This document shows, piece after piece, positions 1-10,720 of a stretch of DNA of 64,000 nucleotides. The translations under genes and the position numbers were made by a program. Source of the stretch: Microbacterium paludicola (GTDB lineage: Bacteria; Actinomycetota; Actinomycetes; Actinomycetales; Microbacteriaceae). Numbering within the stretch: position 1 is the first letter of the stretch; each line of letters opens with the position of its first letter. The stretch is taken from NCBI RefSeq assembly GCF_015235415.1, contig NZ_JADGLL010000006.1, forward strand, positions 44,959-108,958. Reading direction: 5' to 3'. The notes under the pieces are model-generated. The model searched no databases. It worked only from the letters and a program-made list of their open reading frames with translations, and was not told where the DNA came from.

Positions 1-1
1 C

Positions 2-1537
2 GTCGCCTCGAGCATCACGAACCTCAACCCCACCCTGTGGGGCCCCGAGGCCGAGGAGGAGTCGGCGAAGCGCCTCGGCTGGGTGCAGGCCGTCGAGGTC
101 TCGCGCCCGCTCGTGGCCGAGATCCTCGCCCTGCGCGAGGAGCTCGCGGCAAAGGGCGTCGACCGCTTTGTGCTCGGCGGCATGGGCGGCTCGTCGCTCG
201 CGCCCGAGGTCATCACCCAGACGGCCGGGGTCGAGCTCACCATCCTCGACTCGACGTCCCCGGGCCAGGTCCTCGCCGCACTCGACGGCGGCCTCGAGCG
301 CACCGCGCTCGTTGTGTCGTCCAAGTCGGGCTCGACCGTCGAGACCGACTCGCAGCGCCGCGCCTTCGAGGCAGCCTTCCGCGACCTCGGCATCGATCCC
401 GCCGAGCGGATCATCGTCGTCACCGACCCCGGATCCCCGCTCGACGAGTCGGCGCGCGCCGCGGGCTACCGCGTGTTCAACGCCGACCCGAACGTCGGCG
501 GCCGCTACTCGGCCCTCACCGCGTTCGGGCTCGTCCCCTCGGGGCTCGCCGGCGTCGACATCGACGAGCTCCTGGACGAGGCCGAGGCCTCGCTGCTCGA
601 GGTCGCGATCGACGCGCCCGAGAACCCCGCGCTGGTGCTCGCCGCGGCGATCGCCGGCACGCAGACGCCCGACGGCTCGGCCCGGCGCGACAAGCTCGGC
701 CTGATCACGGACGGCACGCACATCGTGGGCCTGCCCGACTGGATCGAGCAGCTCATCGCCGAGTCCACGGGCAAGCAGGGCACGGGCATCCTCCCCGTCG
801 TGCTGCTGCCGGTCTCCCCCGAGCTCGAGTCGAAGCCGGCCGACCTGCAGATCGTGCGCCTCGTCGACGACGCCGACGAGGTGGAGCACCGTCACCACGG
901 CGAGATCCTCGTCAGCGGCACGCTCGGCGCGCAGTTCGTCGTGTGGGAGTACGCAACGGCGATCGCTGGTCGCATGCTCGGCATCAACCCGTTCGACCAG
1001 CCCGACGTCGAGTCGGCGAAGGTCGCGGCCCGCGGCCTTCTCGACGCGCGCCCCGAGCCGACCGCTCCGGCGTTCGTCGAGGCCGGCGTCGAGGTGCGCG
1101 TGAGCGACCCGGCCCTCGCCGCCAGCGGCACGGTGCAGGGCGTCCTCGACGCCCTCTGGGCCGCGCTGCCTGCCGACGGCTACGTGTCGATCCAGGCATA
1201 CGTGAACCGCCTCGAGGTCCCGCAGCTGCAGGGCCTGCGCGAGATGGTCGCGGCCGACTCCGGTCGCCCGACGACCTTCGGCTGGGGTCCGCGCTTCCTC
1301 CACTCGACCGGCCAGTACCACAAGGGCGGTCCGGCGCAGGGAGTGTTCCTGCAGATCACCGAGCGCACCGAGGTCGACGTCGAGATCCCCGAGCGTCCGT
1401 TCACGTTCGGTCAGCTGATCGAGGCGCAGGCCGCCGGCGATGCGAACGTGCTCAGCGAGCACGGCCGACCCGTCGTCACGCTGACGCTCACCGACCCGCA
1501 GGCCGAGATCCTCGCGCTGTTCGAGGCGGCACAGTGA
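2..1537 (+). CDS. pgi: Glucose-6-phosphate isomerase (5' end outside window)
   Basis: Interconverts glucose 6-phosphate and fructose 6-phosphate in the cytoplasm. The reading frame is open to the left edge of the window, so the start codon lies upstream; an internal GTG at 83 is not a believable start because coding continues before it. Visible SIS-type features are a glycine-rich VLGGMGGSSLAPE stretch, VVSSKSGSTVET (phosphate-binding serines) and a late HKGGPAQGVFLQ segment. About 511 residues are present, so only a short N-terminal part should be missing. The stop overlaps the GTG of zwf by four bases, making it the first visible member of a pgi-zwf-opcA-pgl unit that feeds the oxidative pentose phosphate pathway. 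Confidence 0.95.
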   Translation, partial: VASSITNLNPTLWGPEAEEESAKRLGWVQAVEVSRPLVAEILALREELAAKGVDRFVLGGMGGSSLAPEVITQTAGVELTILDSTSPGQVLAALDGGLERTALVVSSKSGSTVETDSQRRAFEAAFRDLGIDPAERIIVVTDPGSPLDESARAAGYRVFNADPNVGGRYSALTAFGLVPSGLAGVDIDELLDEAEASLLEVAIDAPENPALVLAAAIAGTQTPDGSARRDKLGLITDGTHIVGLPDWIEQLIAESTGKQGTGILPVVLLPVSPELESKPADLQIVRLVDDADEVEHRHHGEILVSGTLGAQFVVWEYATAIAGRMLGINPFDQPDVESAKVAARGLLDARPEPTAPAFVEAGVEVRVSDPALAASGTVQGVLDALWAALPADGYVSIQAYVNRLEVPQLQGLREMVAADSGRPTTFGWGPRFLHSTGQYHKGGPAQGVFLQITERTEVDVEIPERPFTFGQLIEAQAAGDANVLSEHGRPVVTLTLTDPQAEILALFEAAQ

Positions 1538-3096
1538 CGGACGCCGCTGGACCGGTGCAGATCGCCCGCGGGATCAACCCGCTGCGGGACCCGTCAGACC
1601 GACGGCTCAACCGCATCGCGGGGCCGAGCGCGCTGGTGATCTTCGGCGTGACGGGAGACCTGTCGCGCAAGAAGCTCATGCCGGCCGTGTACGACCTCGC
1701 CAACCGCGGCCTCCTGCCGCCCGGATTCGCGCTCGTCGGCTTCGCCCGCCGCGACTGGGAGGACCAGGACTTCGCGAAGGTCGTCCACGACGCCGTCAAG
1801 CAGTACTCGCGCACGGAGTTCCGCGAGGAGACGTGGCAGCAGCTGCAGCAGGGAATCCGGTTCGTGCAGGGCGAGTTCGACGACCCCGAGGCGTTCCGGC
1901 GCCTGCGCGAGACGGTCGACCGTCTCGACGTCGAGCGCGGCACGATGGGGAACCACGCGTTCTACCTGTCGATCCCGCCGAAGGCATTCCCCGTAGTCGC
2001 CCAGCAGCTGCTCGACTCGGGGCTCGTCGACGACAGCCCCGACGACGACCGCTGGCGCCGCGTGGTGATCGAGAAGCCGTTCGGCCACGACCTCGCCTCC
2101 GCGCGAGAGCTGAACGACTCGCTCGAGGCAGCCTTCCCGGCCGACTCGATCTTCCGGATCGACCACTACCTCGGCAAGGAGACGGTCCAGAACATCCTGG
2201 CGCTGCGCTTCGCGAACGAGCTCTACGAGCCGATCTGGAACCGCAACTACGTCGATCACGTGCAGATCACCATGGCCGAGGACATCGGCGTGGGCGGTCG
2301 CGCGGGGTACTACGACGGGGTCGGCGCGGCACGCGACGTCATCCAGAACCACCTGCTGCAGCTCCTCGCGCTCACCGCGATGGAGGAGCCGATCAGCCTC
2401 TCGGCCGAGCATCTGCGCGCCGAGAAGGAGAAGGTGCTCGCCGCCGTCCGGCTGCCGGAGGACCTGTCCACGGCGACCGCGCGCGGCCAGTACGCGGGCG
2501 GCTGGCAGGGCGGCGAGCAGGTGTGCGGCTTCCTCGAGGAAGAGGGCATGAACCCTCAGTCGACGACGGAGACGTACGCGGCCATCAAGCTCGAGATCAA
2601 CACCCGCCGCTGGGCGGGAGTGCCGTTCTACGTGCGCTCGGGCAAGCGCCTCGGCCGCCGCGTGACCGAGATCGCGGTCGTGTTCAAGCGCGCCCCCGAG
2701 CACCTGTTCACGCGCGGTCAGACGGCCGAGCTCGGGCAGAACGCGCTGGTCATCCGAGTCCAGCCGGACGAGGGCGTCACCATCCGCTTCGGCTCCAAGG
2801 TGCCCGGCTACGGCACCCAGGTGCGCGATGTGACGATGGACTTCGGCTACGGCCACGCGTTCACCGAGGCGAGCCCCGAGGCGTACGAGCGTCTCATCCT
2901 CGACGTCCTGCTCGGCGACCCGCCGCTCTTCCCCCGTCACGAGGAGGTGGAGCTGTCCTGGAAGATCCTCGACCCGGTCGAGGAGTACTGGGCCTCGCTC
3001 GGCGGCCCGCTCGAGCAGTACGACTCGGGCTCGTGGGGTCCGCCCTCGGCCGATGAGCTCCTTGCCCGCGACGGCCGCGTCTGGAGGCGCCCGTGA
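1534..3096 (+). CDS. zwf: Glucose-6-phosphate 1-dehydrogenase
   Basis: Oxidises glucose 6-phosphate to 6-phosphogluconolactone with NADP+, the first step of the oxidative pentose phosphate pathway. The GTG at 1534 overlaps the pgi stop (GTGA) and gives 520 residues, normal for the family; the same frame stays open far upstream but that part is a shadow of pgi. The nucleotide-binding motif GVTGDLSRKKL is at about residues 38-48, the active-site signature RIDHYLGKE at 208-216, and a second conserved His lies in NYVDHVQIT. It is translationally coupled to opcA, its assembly factor in actinobacteria, by a GTGA overlap. Confidence 0.97.
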   Translation: MTDAAGPVQIARGINPLRDPSDRRLNRIAGPSALVIFGVTGDLSRKKLMPAVYDLANRGLLPPGFALVGFARRDWEDQDFAKVVHDAVKQYSRTEFREETWQQLQQGIRFVQGEFDDPEAFRRLRETVDRLDVERGTMGNHAFYLSIPPKAFPVVAQQLLDSGLVDDSPDDDRWRRVVIEKPFGHDLASARELNDSLEAAFPADSIFRIDHYLGKETVQNILALRFANELYEPIWNRNYVDHVQITMAEDIGVGGRAGYYDGVGAARDVIQNHLLQLLALTAMEEPISLSAEHLRAEKEKVLAAVRLPEDLSTATARGQYAGGWQGGEQVCGFLEEEGMNPQSTTETYAAIKLEINTRRWAGVPFYVRSGKRLGRRVTEIAVVFKRAPEHLFTRGQTAELGQNALVIRVQPDEGVTIRFGSKVPGYGTQVRDVTMDFGYGHAFTEASPEAYERLILDVLLGDPPLFPRHEEVELSWKILDPVEEYWASLGGPLEQYDSGSWGPPSADELLARDGRVWRRP

Positions 3097-4031
3097 TCAT
3101 CGATCTGCCCGACACCACCGTCAGCAAGGTCGCCCGCCAGCTCGTCAGCACGCGCGAGGAGGGCGGCGCCGTCGCCCTCGGCCGCGTGCTCACCCTCGTC
3201 ATCAAGTCGCACCGCGGCTTCGAGGAGGAGGCGATCGAGGCGGCCAACGACGCGTCGCGCGAGCACCCGATGCGCGTCATCGTGCTCGTGACGGACGCCG
3301 AGGGCGACGCGCGTCTCGACGCGCAGATCCGCGTCGGCAGCGACGCGGGCGCCAGCGAGGTCATCGTGCTGCAGGCATACGGCGACGCGGCGAGCAACGA
3401 GTCGACGCTGCTCACCGGTCTGCTGCTTCCCGACGCGCCCGTCGTGGCCTGGTGGCCGGATGAGCCGCCGTCCCAGCCGGGGGCGTCGGCCCTCGGTCGG
3501 ATCGCGCAGCGCCGCATCACCGACACGTCCACCGCGCCGTATTCATCGGACCGGCTCGCGAAGCTCGAGGAGTCGTACACGCCCGGCGACACCGACCTGG
3601 CGTGGACGCGGCTGACGAACTGGCGCGAGCAGCTCGCGGCGGTGCTCGACCAGCCGCCGTACGAGCCCGTCACCGCGGTCTCCGTGCGCGGCGCGTCGAC
3701 CTCCCCGTCGACCGCACTGCTCGCGGCCTGGCTCGGGCTCGCGCTCGACCTTCCCGTCGACTGGCAGTACGAGGATCCGGCGGTCTGGGATCACGGGATC
3801 CACTCGGTGCGCCTCACGCGGCCGAGCGGCGACATCCTGCTCGAGCGTCAGACCGAGTCGCTCGCGCTGCTCACGCAGCCCGGGCAGCCCGACCACGAGC
3901 TGCACCTCCCCCGTCGCTCGCTGCGCGAGTGCCTCGCGGAGGAGCTGCGCCGCCTCGACCCCGACACGCTCTACGGGCGGGTCATCAGCGACGGCTGGTC
4001 GCGCCTGACCGAGCCTCGGGAGTCGGCATGA
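3093..4031 (+). CDS. opcA: Glucose-6-phosphate dehydrogenase assembly protein OpcA
   Basis: OpcA is needed for assembly or activation of Zwf in actinobacteria and cyanobacteria. This 312-residue protein starts at a GTG that overlaps the zwf stop by four bases. It begins IIDLPDTTVSKVARQL, and carries the family's VVAWWPDEPP segment and a C-terminal DTLYGRVISDGW. No catalytic motif is visible, as expected for an assembly protein. Its position between zwf and pgl is the usual actinobacterial order. The stop overlaps the pgl ATG (ATGA), so all four sugar-phosphate genes look translationally coupled. Confidence 0.95.
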   Translation: MIIDLPDTTVSKVARQLVSTREEGGAVALGRVLTLVIKSHRGFEEEAIEAANDASREHPMRVIVLVTDAEGDARLDAQIRVGSDAGASEVIVLQAYGDAASNESTLLTGLLLPDAPVVAWWPDEPPSQPGASALGRIAQRRITDTSTAPYSSDRLAKLEESYTPGDTDLAWTRLTNWREQLAAVLDQPPYEPVTAVSVRGASTSPSTALLAAWLGLALDLPVDWQYEDPAVWDHGIHSVRLTRPSGDILLERQTESLALLTQPGQPDHELHLPRRSLRECLAEELRRLDPDTLYGRVISDGWSRLTEPRESA

Positions 4032-4795
4032 GCGATCGTCGTGTCGTCGTCCTGCCCGACAAGGCGCAGCTCGCCGAGGGAGTCGCGAACCGCTTCGTCG
4101 GCCGCCTCGCCCAGCTGACGCAGGAGGGCCGGCCGGTGCACATCTCGCTCACCGGCGGGTCGATGGGCTCCGCCGTGCTCGCCGCGACGGCCGCGCACGG
4201 CTGGGCGTCGAACATCGACTGGTCGCTTGTGCACTTCTGGTGGAGCGACGAGCGGTTCGTGCCGCGCGCCGACGCCGAGCGCAACGCGGGACAGGCGCGT
4301 GACGCGCTGCTGGAGCGCATCAGCGTTCCCGCGGAGAACGTGCACGAGCCTGCCGCGTCCGACGACGGCATCACGCTTGACCAGGCCGCCTACGCCTACG
4401 CCGCCGAGCTCGCGCGCTACGGCGAGGACGACCGGCCGTGGCCCGCGTTCGACGTGTGCTTCCTCGGGGTCGGCCCCGACGGCCACATCGCGTCGCTGTT
4501 CCCCGACCGCAGCGAGGTGCTCGTCACCGACCGCGCGGTGCTGCCTGTGCGCGAGTCGCCCAAGCCCCCGCCCGAGCGGATCACGTTCACGCTGCCGGTG
4601 ATCAACACCTCGGCCGACATCTGGATGGTCGTCGCCGGCGCCGACAAGGCGTCGGCCCTCGGCCTCACGCTCGCGGGCGCGGGCCAGGCGGGCGTCCCGG
4701 CCGCCGGCGCGTCCGGCACCGCCGACACGGTCGTGTTCGTCGACCAGGATGCCGCCGCGGACGTCCCCGAGGATCTGATCGACCCGGAGTACTGA
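4028..4795 (+). CDS. pgl: 6-Phosphogluconolactonase
   Basis: Hydrolyses 6-phosphogluconolactone to 6-phosphogluconate, the step after Zwf. The 255-residue product has the family landmarks LTGGSMG near the N terminus, HFWWSDERFVP, and the conserved GVGPDGHIASLFP. ATG at 4028 is chosen because it overlaps the opcA stop (ATGA) and places the first beta strand correctly; the longer open frame upstream is a shadow of opcA. It is the last gene of the unit and converges on rbpA, with a long inverted repeat between them that probably terminates both transcripts. Confidence 0.95.
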   Translation: MSDRRVVVLPDKAQLAEGVANRFVGRLAQLTQEGRPVHISLTGGSMGSAVLAATAAHGWASNIDWSLVHFWWSDERFVPRADAERNAGQARDALLERISVPAENVHEPAASDDGITLDQAAYAYAAELARYGEDDRPWPAFDVCFLGVGPDGHIASLFPDRSEVLVTDRAVLPVRESPKPPPERITFTLPVINTSADIWMVVAGADKASALGLTLAGAGQAGVPAAGASGTADTVVFVDQDAAADVPEDLIDPEY

Positions 4796-4806
4796 GCACT
4801 CCCGCT

Positions 4807-4908
4807 CGTTGAGCGAGCGAAGCGAGTCGAAACGGCCCGGACTTCCCATGGCATCTGCCGCAGGGAGTCCGGGCCGTTTCGTCTCGTCGCTTCGCTCCTC
4901 GCTCAACG
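4807..4908. repeat. Long imperfect inverted repeat between convergent pgl and rbpA
   Basis: The left arm (about 4807-4847) and right arm (about 4863-4908) are nearly exact reverse complements apart from a few inserted bases, with a 15-base loop. The arms contain the GTTGAGCGAGCGAAGC element, which I recall as common between genes in Microbacterium-like genomes. The RNA from either strand would form a very stable hairpin of about 40 base pairs, so it can end both the pgl and rbpA transcripts. Confidence 0.8.
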
Positions 4909-4953
4909 ACCGGAGTCGGGTGGGAGCAGCAGACGCGTGCTGCGCGTGAAGGC

Positions 4954-5307
4954 TTACTGGCCGCGCTTCTCGCGCAGCTTCTGGAGCGCCTCGTCGAGCA
5001 GCTCCTCGGCCTCGTCGTCGGTGCGACGCTCCTTCACGTAGGCGAGGTGCGTCTTGTACGGCTCGTTCTTGGCGACGGCGGGAGGGTTGTCCTTGTCGCG
5101 CCCCGCGGGAAGCCCCGAGTGCGGGTGGTCGACGATGTCGGGGATCTCCTCCTCGGGGAGCCCCGCCGCATAGTGGCGCACCGTCTCGTTGCCGAGCCCG
5201 TCCCAGTAGCTCACCGAGATGCGGTCGGCGTGGTGCCCGTGGTCCTGCTCCCCCATGGGGCCGGAGCCGACGCGCGTGCCGCGGATCGCGTTACCACCGA
5301 CGGCCAT
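4954..5307 (-). CDS. rbpA: RNA polymerase-binding protein RbpA
   Basis: RbpA binds RNA polymerase and the housekeeping sigma factor and stabilises the open complex; it is found only in actinobacteria. The 117-residue product has the typical conserved N-terminal GGNAIRGTRVGSGPMGE, a YWDGLGNETVRHYAAG segment and the PDIVDHPHSGLPAGRDKDNPP sequence, followed by a charged helical tail. It starts one base after the secG stop, so the two are likely cotranscribed. The N-terminal cysteine pair that binds zinc in some homologues is absent, as in many relatives. Confidence 0.93.
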   Translation of the reverse strand: MAVGGNAIRGTRVGSGPMGEQDHGHHADRISVSYWDGLGNETVRHYAAGLPEEEIPDIVDHPHSGLPAGRDKDNPPAVAKNEPYKTHLAYVKERRTDDEAEELLDEALQKLREKRGQ

Positions 5308-5308
5308 G

Positions 5309-5557
5309 TCAGAGCACCGAGGCCTTCGTGATGAGGCCGAGGCCCACGATGGAGAAGAACCACACGAGGGCGAGCACGATGGTCAGGATGTTGAGGTTTC
5401 GCTCGGCGAGGCCCGACGAGCCCATCGCCTGCGACATGCCACCGCCGAACATGTCGGAGAGCCCGCCGCCCCGTCCCTTGTGCAGCAGGATCAGCAGCGT
5501 CAGGAGCAGGCTGGTGAGCCCCAGCAGCACCTGGAGGATGAATTCGATGACCGACAC
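5309..5557 (-). CDS. secG: Preprotein translocase subunit SecG
   Basis: SecG is the small accessory subunit of the SecYEG protein-export channel in the cytoplasmic membrane. GTG at 5557 gives an 82-residue protein with two predicted membrane helices (about residues 3-25 and 56-77) separated by the diagnostic HKGRGGGLSDMFGG loop. The frame is open further upstream, but that extension is very rich in arginine and runs into tpiA antisense. The gene follows tpiA after 104 bases holding a hairpin and a good -10 box, so it likely has its own promoter. Confidence 0.93.
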   Translation of the reverse strand: MSVIEFILQVLLGLTSLLLTLLILLHKGRGGGLSDMFGGGMSQAMGSSGLAERNLNILTIVLALVWFFSIVGLGLITKASVL

Positions 5558-5604
5558 TAAGGAGACCTTTCGTGGGTGCGGAACGGAGAACCCGCACGAA
5601 GGAT

Positions 5605-5610
5605 CAGTAT
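5605..5610 (-). promoter_or_regulatory. Probable -10 box for secG-rbpA
   Basis: Reading the minus strand, TATACT stands 48 bases before the secG GTG and is close to the sigma-70 consensus. The expected -35 zone falls inside the tpiA terminator hairpin and shows no good TTGACA match, so the call rests on the -10 hexamer and position. Confidence 0.4.
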
Positions 5611-5613
5611 ACG

Positions 5614-5649
5614 GCCCACCCCGCCGCGCGGTCGTGCGCGGCAGGGCGG
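5614..5649 (-). terminator. Hairpin downstream of tpiA
   Basis: Arms 5614-5628 and 5635-5649 pair over 15 positions with two mismatches around a six-base loop. The hairpin starts 12 bases past the tpiA stop. It probably ends the pgk-tpiA transcript and separates it from secG. Confidence 0.6.
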
Positions 5650-5661
5650 GTCGACGACGAC

Positions 5662-6450
5662 TCAGACGCCGACGTGCTTCTGGAAGCGGATGATCGAGGC
5701 GAACTCGTCGACGATCAGGCTCGCGCCGCCCACCAGGGCGCCGTCGACATCCGGCTGGCGCATGAAGCTCGCGATGTTCGCGGCCTTCACCGAACCGCCG
5801 TACAGGATGCGGGTGCGCGCGGCAGCGTCGTCGCCGAGCTTCGTCTTCACGACGTCGCGGAGCTTCGCGCACACCTCCTGCGCCTGCTCGGGCGTCGCCG
5901 CCTGGCCCGAACCGATCGCCCAGACCGGCTCGTACGCGACGACGATGTCCGCCGCGGCGTCCACGCCGTCGAGCGCGATCTCGAGCTGACCGACCGGCAC
6001 GGCGCTGGCGCCGTGGGTCTCGAGGTCCTCCGCCGTCTCGCCCACGCAGATCACGGGGACGAGCCCGTGCTTCAGGGCCGCCTTGACCTTCGCGGCGACG
6101 ATGTCGTCGCCCTCCGCGTGGTACTCACGACGCTCGGAGTGGCCGATGATGACCGATCCGACGTCGAGGCGCTTCAGGAACGCGCCGGAGATCTCGCCCG
6201 TGTACGCGCCCGACTCGTGGACGGACAGATCCTGCGCGCCGAGGCCGAACGGGATCTTGTCGGCGTCCATCAGCGTCTGCACGCTGCGCAGGTCGGTGAA
6301 CGGCGGGAAGACCGACACGTCGACCGACTCGAAGTCGTGCTTCGCGTCCTTGAGCGCCCAGTGCAGCTTCTGCACGAATGCGACCGCCTGAAGGTGGTCG
6401 AGGTTCATCTTCCAGTTGCCCGCGATGAGCGGGGTGCGGATCATGCCCAT
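5662..6450 (-). CDS. tpiA: Triosephosphate isomerase
   Basis: Interconverts dihydroxyacetone phosphate and glyceraldehyde 3-phosphate. The 262-residue TIM barrel has the substrate lysine K14 (GNWKMN), catalytic H104 (IIGHSERR) and catalytic E174 (AYEPVWAIG), and the phosphate-binding LYGGSV. Two ATGs are possible, 6450 and 6444. I chose 6450 because a GGAGG stands seven bases before it; the second would give an ATGA overlap with the pgk stop. Either way the gene overlaps the end of pgk and should be coupled to it. Confidence 0.97.
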   Translation of the reverse strand: MGMIRTPLIAGNWKMNLDHLQAVAFVQKLHWALKDAKHDFESVDVSVFPPFTDLRSVQTLMDADKIPFGLGAQDLSVHESGAYTGEISGAFLKRLDVGSVIIGHSERREYHAEGDDIVAAKVKAALKHGLVPVICVGETAEDLETHGASAVPVGQLEIALDGVDAAADIVVAYEPVWAIGSGQAATPEQAQEVCAKLRDVVKTKLGDDAAARTRILYGGSVKAANIASFMRQPDVDGALVGGASLIVDEFASIIRFQKHVGV

Positions 6451-7655
6451 CCGAGGACCTCCAGTCCGGGAAGCTTCTTGCCCTCGAGGAACTCGAGGCT
6501 GGCGCCGCCGCCGGTCGAGATGTGGCCGAAGGCCGCATCCTCGAAGCCGAGCTGGCGCACCGCCGCGGCGGAGTCGCCGCCGCCGACGACGCTGAGGCCG
6601 TCGACCTCGGTGAGCGCCTTGGCGACGACCTTCGTGCCGTTGGCGAAGTTGGGGAACTCGAACACGCCCATCGGACCGTTCCAGAACACCGTCTTGGAGC
6701 CGCGGACAGCCTCGGCGAACGCCGCGGCGCTGTCGGGGCCGATGTCGAGGCCGATGCCGGAGGCGCCGAAGGGCGTGTCCTCGATGGCGTCTGCCGCGGT
6801 CACGGCGTGCTCCGCGTCGGCGCCGAACTTGGCGGCGACGACGATGTCGGTCGGCAGGACGAGCTCGACGCCCTTCTCCTGCGCCTCGCGGATGTATCCG
6901 CGCACCTTCTCGAGCTGGTCCTCCTCGAGGAGGCTGGAGCCGACCTTGTGGCCCTGGGCGGCGAGGAAGGTGAAGAGCATCCCGCCGCCGATCAGCAGGC
7001 GGTCAACGCGCGGGAGCAGGTGGTCGATGACGCCGAGCTTGTCGGACACCTTCGAGCCGCCGAGGACGACCGTGTAGGGCCGCTCCGGGGTCTCCGTGAG
7101 GCGGTCGAGCACCTCGAGCTCCGTCGCGATCAGCAGGCCAGCCGCGCTCGGCAGCCGCTGCGCGAGGTCGTAGACGCTCGCCTGCTTGCGGTGGACGACG
7201 CCGAAGCCATCCGAGACGAGCACGTCGCCGAGGGCGGCGAGCTGCTCGGCGAAGGCGCCGCGCTCCGCGTCGTCCTTCGACGTCTCGCCCGGGTTGAAGC
7301 GCAGGTTCTCGAGGACGGCGATGTCGCCGTCCTCGAGGGCCGCGACCGCATCCCGAGCCGACTCGCCGACCGTGTCCCGCGCGAACGCGACCGGCTTGCC
7401 GAGCAGCTCGGACAGTCGCTGCGCGACCGGCTCCAGGCTGTACTTGGCGTCGGGCGCGCCCTCGGGACGACCGAGGTGCGAGACGACGATCACGCGGGCT
7501 CCCGCGTTGATCAGGGCGTTCAGGGTGGGGAGCGACGCGCGCACGCGCCCGTCGTCCGTGATCGTGCCGTCCTTGAGGGGGACGTTGAGGTCGCAGCGCA
7601 CGATGACGCGCTTGCCGGCGACCGAACCGAGGGAATCGAGAGTTCGCAGAGACAT
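6441..7655 (-). CDS. pgk: Phosphoglycerate kinase
   Basis: Transfers phosphate from 1,3-bisphosphoglycerate to ADP in glycolysis. The 404-residue protein starts [10 protein letters not shown] and has the N-domain signature [25 protein letters not shown] in the middle and the nucleotide-domain GGGDSAAAV near the C terminus. The frame extends a further eight codons upstream, but ATG at 7655 matches the family N terminus. It lies between gap and tpiA in the common glycolytic order; a strong hairpin after gap suggests it also has its own promoter. Confidence 0.97.
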   Translation of the reverse strand: MSLRTLDSLGSVAGKRVIVRCDLNVPLKDGTITDDGRVRASLPTLNALINAGARVIVVSHLGRPEGAPDAKYSLEPVAQRLSELLGKPVAFARDTVGESARDAVAALEDGDIAVLENLRFNPGETSKDDAERGAFAEQLAALGDVLVSDGFGVVHRKQASVYDLAQRLPSAAGLLIATELEVLDRLTETPERPYTVVLGGSKVSDKLGVIDHLLPRVDRLLIGGGMLFTFLAAQGHKVGSSLLEEDQLEKVRGYIREAQEKGVELVLPTDIVVAAKFGADAEHAVTAADAIEDTPFGASGIGLDIGPDSAAAFAEAVRGSKTVFWNGPMGVFEFPNFANGTKVVAKALTEVDGLSVVGGGDSAAAVRQLGFEDAAFGHISTGGGASLEFLEGKKLPGLEVLGWA

Positions 7656-7703
7656 CGATCCGACTCTACCGCGCGGCATCCGCTCTCACAGGACGCACGA
7701 CGA

Positions 7704-7742
7704 AGGCCCGCCGGCAACCGGGGATCCGGTGCCGACGGGCCT
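7704..7742 (-). terminator. Strong hairpin between gap and pgk
   Basis: The outer arms 7704-7716 and 7730-7742 pair with one mismatch, and the inner sequence ACCGG-GGAT-CCGGT extends the stem to a four-base loop. It starts 14 bases after the gap stop and is followed by TTCGTCG on the minus strand. It should end or reduce read-through from gap into pgk. Confidence 0.7.
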
Positions 7743-7756
7743 CAGGTGACGTCAGA

Positions 7757-9483
<1,727 letters not shown>

Positions 9484-9616
9484 GCGAAGTTCCCATCCGC
9501 GCCGGGGTTGCCGACGCTATCGGTGTGCCTCCTCGTCGCGCTCGCGACGGGACCGGACGAGATTCATCCTAGTGAGCAAGGAAGACCTCGGGATGCCCGA
9601 TGACAGGATCGCGCGA

Positions 9617-9635
9617 CCGGTTCCTCAGGAACCGG
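9617..9635 (-). terminator. Perfect palindrome over the whiA stop codon
   Basis: A 19-base perfect palindrome (nine-base arms around one central base) has the whiA TGA stop in its middle. As RNA it would form a short-loop hairpin at the end of the message. It may act as a terminator or a 3' stability element. Confidence 0.45.
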
Positions 9636-10596
9636 CGGGGACGGCCGCCTCGGTGCCGGGGATGCCCTCCTGCTCGGCGCGCTTGTCCGCCATCGCCAGC
9701 AGGCGGCGGATGCGGCCGGCGACGGCGTCCTTCGTCAGCGGCGGGTCGGCGTGGTGGCCGAGCTCGTCGAGGCTTGCGTCGCGGTGCGCGAGGCGCAGGT
9801 CGCCGGCCTGGCGCAGGTGCGGCGGCACGTCCTCGCCGAGGATCTCCAGCGCGCGCTCGACGCGGGCGCACGCGGCGACGGCCGCCTGCGCGGAGCGACG
9901 CAGGTTCGCGTCGTCGAAGTTCACGAGGCGGTTCACGCCGGCGCGCACCTCACGGCGCTGACGCAGCTGGTCCCACTCGGTCGCGGTCTGCGCCGCGCCC
10001 ATCGCCACGAGCATGCCGCGGATCGCCTCGGCCTCGCGGACGACCACGCGCGGAACGCCGCGTACCTCGCGGGCCTTCGCGGCGACGCCGATGCGGTGTG
10101 CGGCGCCGACGAGCGCCATGCCGGCCTCGCCGGTCGGGCACGCGATCTCGAGCGAGGCGGAGCGGCCGGGCTCGGAGAGGCTGCCCGAGGCGAGGAACGC
10201 GCCGCGCCAGACGGCGGCGAGGTCGTCGCGCGATCCGGTGGTGAGCTTGTTCGGCAGGCCGCGCACGGGGCGGCGACGCACGTCGAGGAGCCCCGTCTGG
10301 CGCGCGAGGGTCTCGCCGCCGTCGACGACGCGCACGGCGAAGTACTCGCCCTCGCGGCTTCCGGAGCCCTGGATGCGGGCGAGCTCGGGGCGGACGCCGT
10401 AGATCTCGGCGATGTCGCGCGCCGTGCGGCGAGCGAGCTCAGGCGTGTCGACCTCGGCCTCGACCGCCACGCGTCCGGCGATCGAGTGCAGCCCTCCGGC
10501 GAACCGCAGCAGCGCGGTCAGCTCGGCGACGCGCACCGACGGTCGCGGGTCGCGCACGGCGACCAATTCGGCCTTGACATCGGCGGTCAGAGACAC
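9625..10596 (-). CDS. whiA: DNA-binding protein WhiA
   Basis: WhiA is a conserved Gram-positive regulator, a partner of WhiB in sporulation and division control in Streptomyces; in non-sporulating actinobacteria its role is less clear. GTG at 10596, with GGGAG five bases upstream, gives 323 residues starting [12 protein letters not shown]. The N-terminal two thirds correspond to the degenerate LAGLIDADG-like domain, and the C-terminal helix-turn-helix region is marked by [14 protein letters not shown]. The usual neighbour yvcK (CofD-like) is not found between rapZ and whiA here. Confidence 0.95.
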   Translation of the reverse strand: MSLTADVKAELVAVRDPRPSVRVAELTALLRFAGGLHSIAGRVAVEAEVDTPELARRTARDIAEIYGVRPELARIQGSGSREGEYFAVRVVDGGETLARQTGLLDVRRRPVRGLPNKLTTGSRDDLAAVWRGAFLASGSLSEPGRSASLEIACPTGEAGMALVGAAHRIGVAAKAREVRGVPRVVVREAEAIRGMLVAMGAAQTATEWDQLRQRREVRAGVNRLVNFDDANLRRSAQAAVAACARVERALEILGEDVPPHLRQAGDLRLAHRDASLDELGHHADPPLTKDAVAGRIRRLLAMADKRAEQEGIPGTEAAVPAGS

Positions 10597-10720
10597 CGTT
10601 CTCCCTACTTCACAGACTGCAGCGCCATGCTCGGCGCGAAGAGACAGCCTACCTGCTGGGGGCCCCTCGCCACCGGGGGCGACTTCCCAGCGGAGGGCGC
10701 TAGTCGGGAGCTCCGGGCCG

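Noticed and set aside
37..1533. Long N-terminal extension of zwf
   Set aside because: It is out of frame across pgi and Arg-rich; GTG at 1534 gives the normal protein.
1594..2940. 448-codon open frame antisense to zwf
   Set aside because: Its protein is rich in Arg, Leu, Val and Glu with no family motif and it lies entirely opposite a clear zwf; it results from high GC content.
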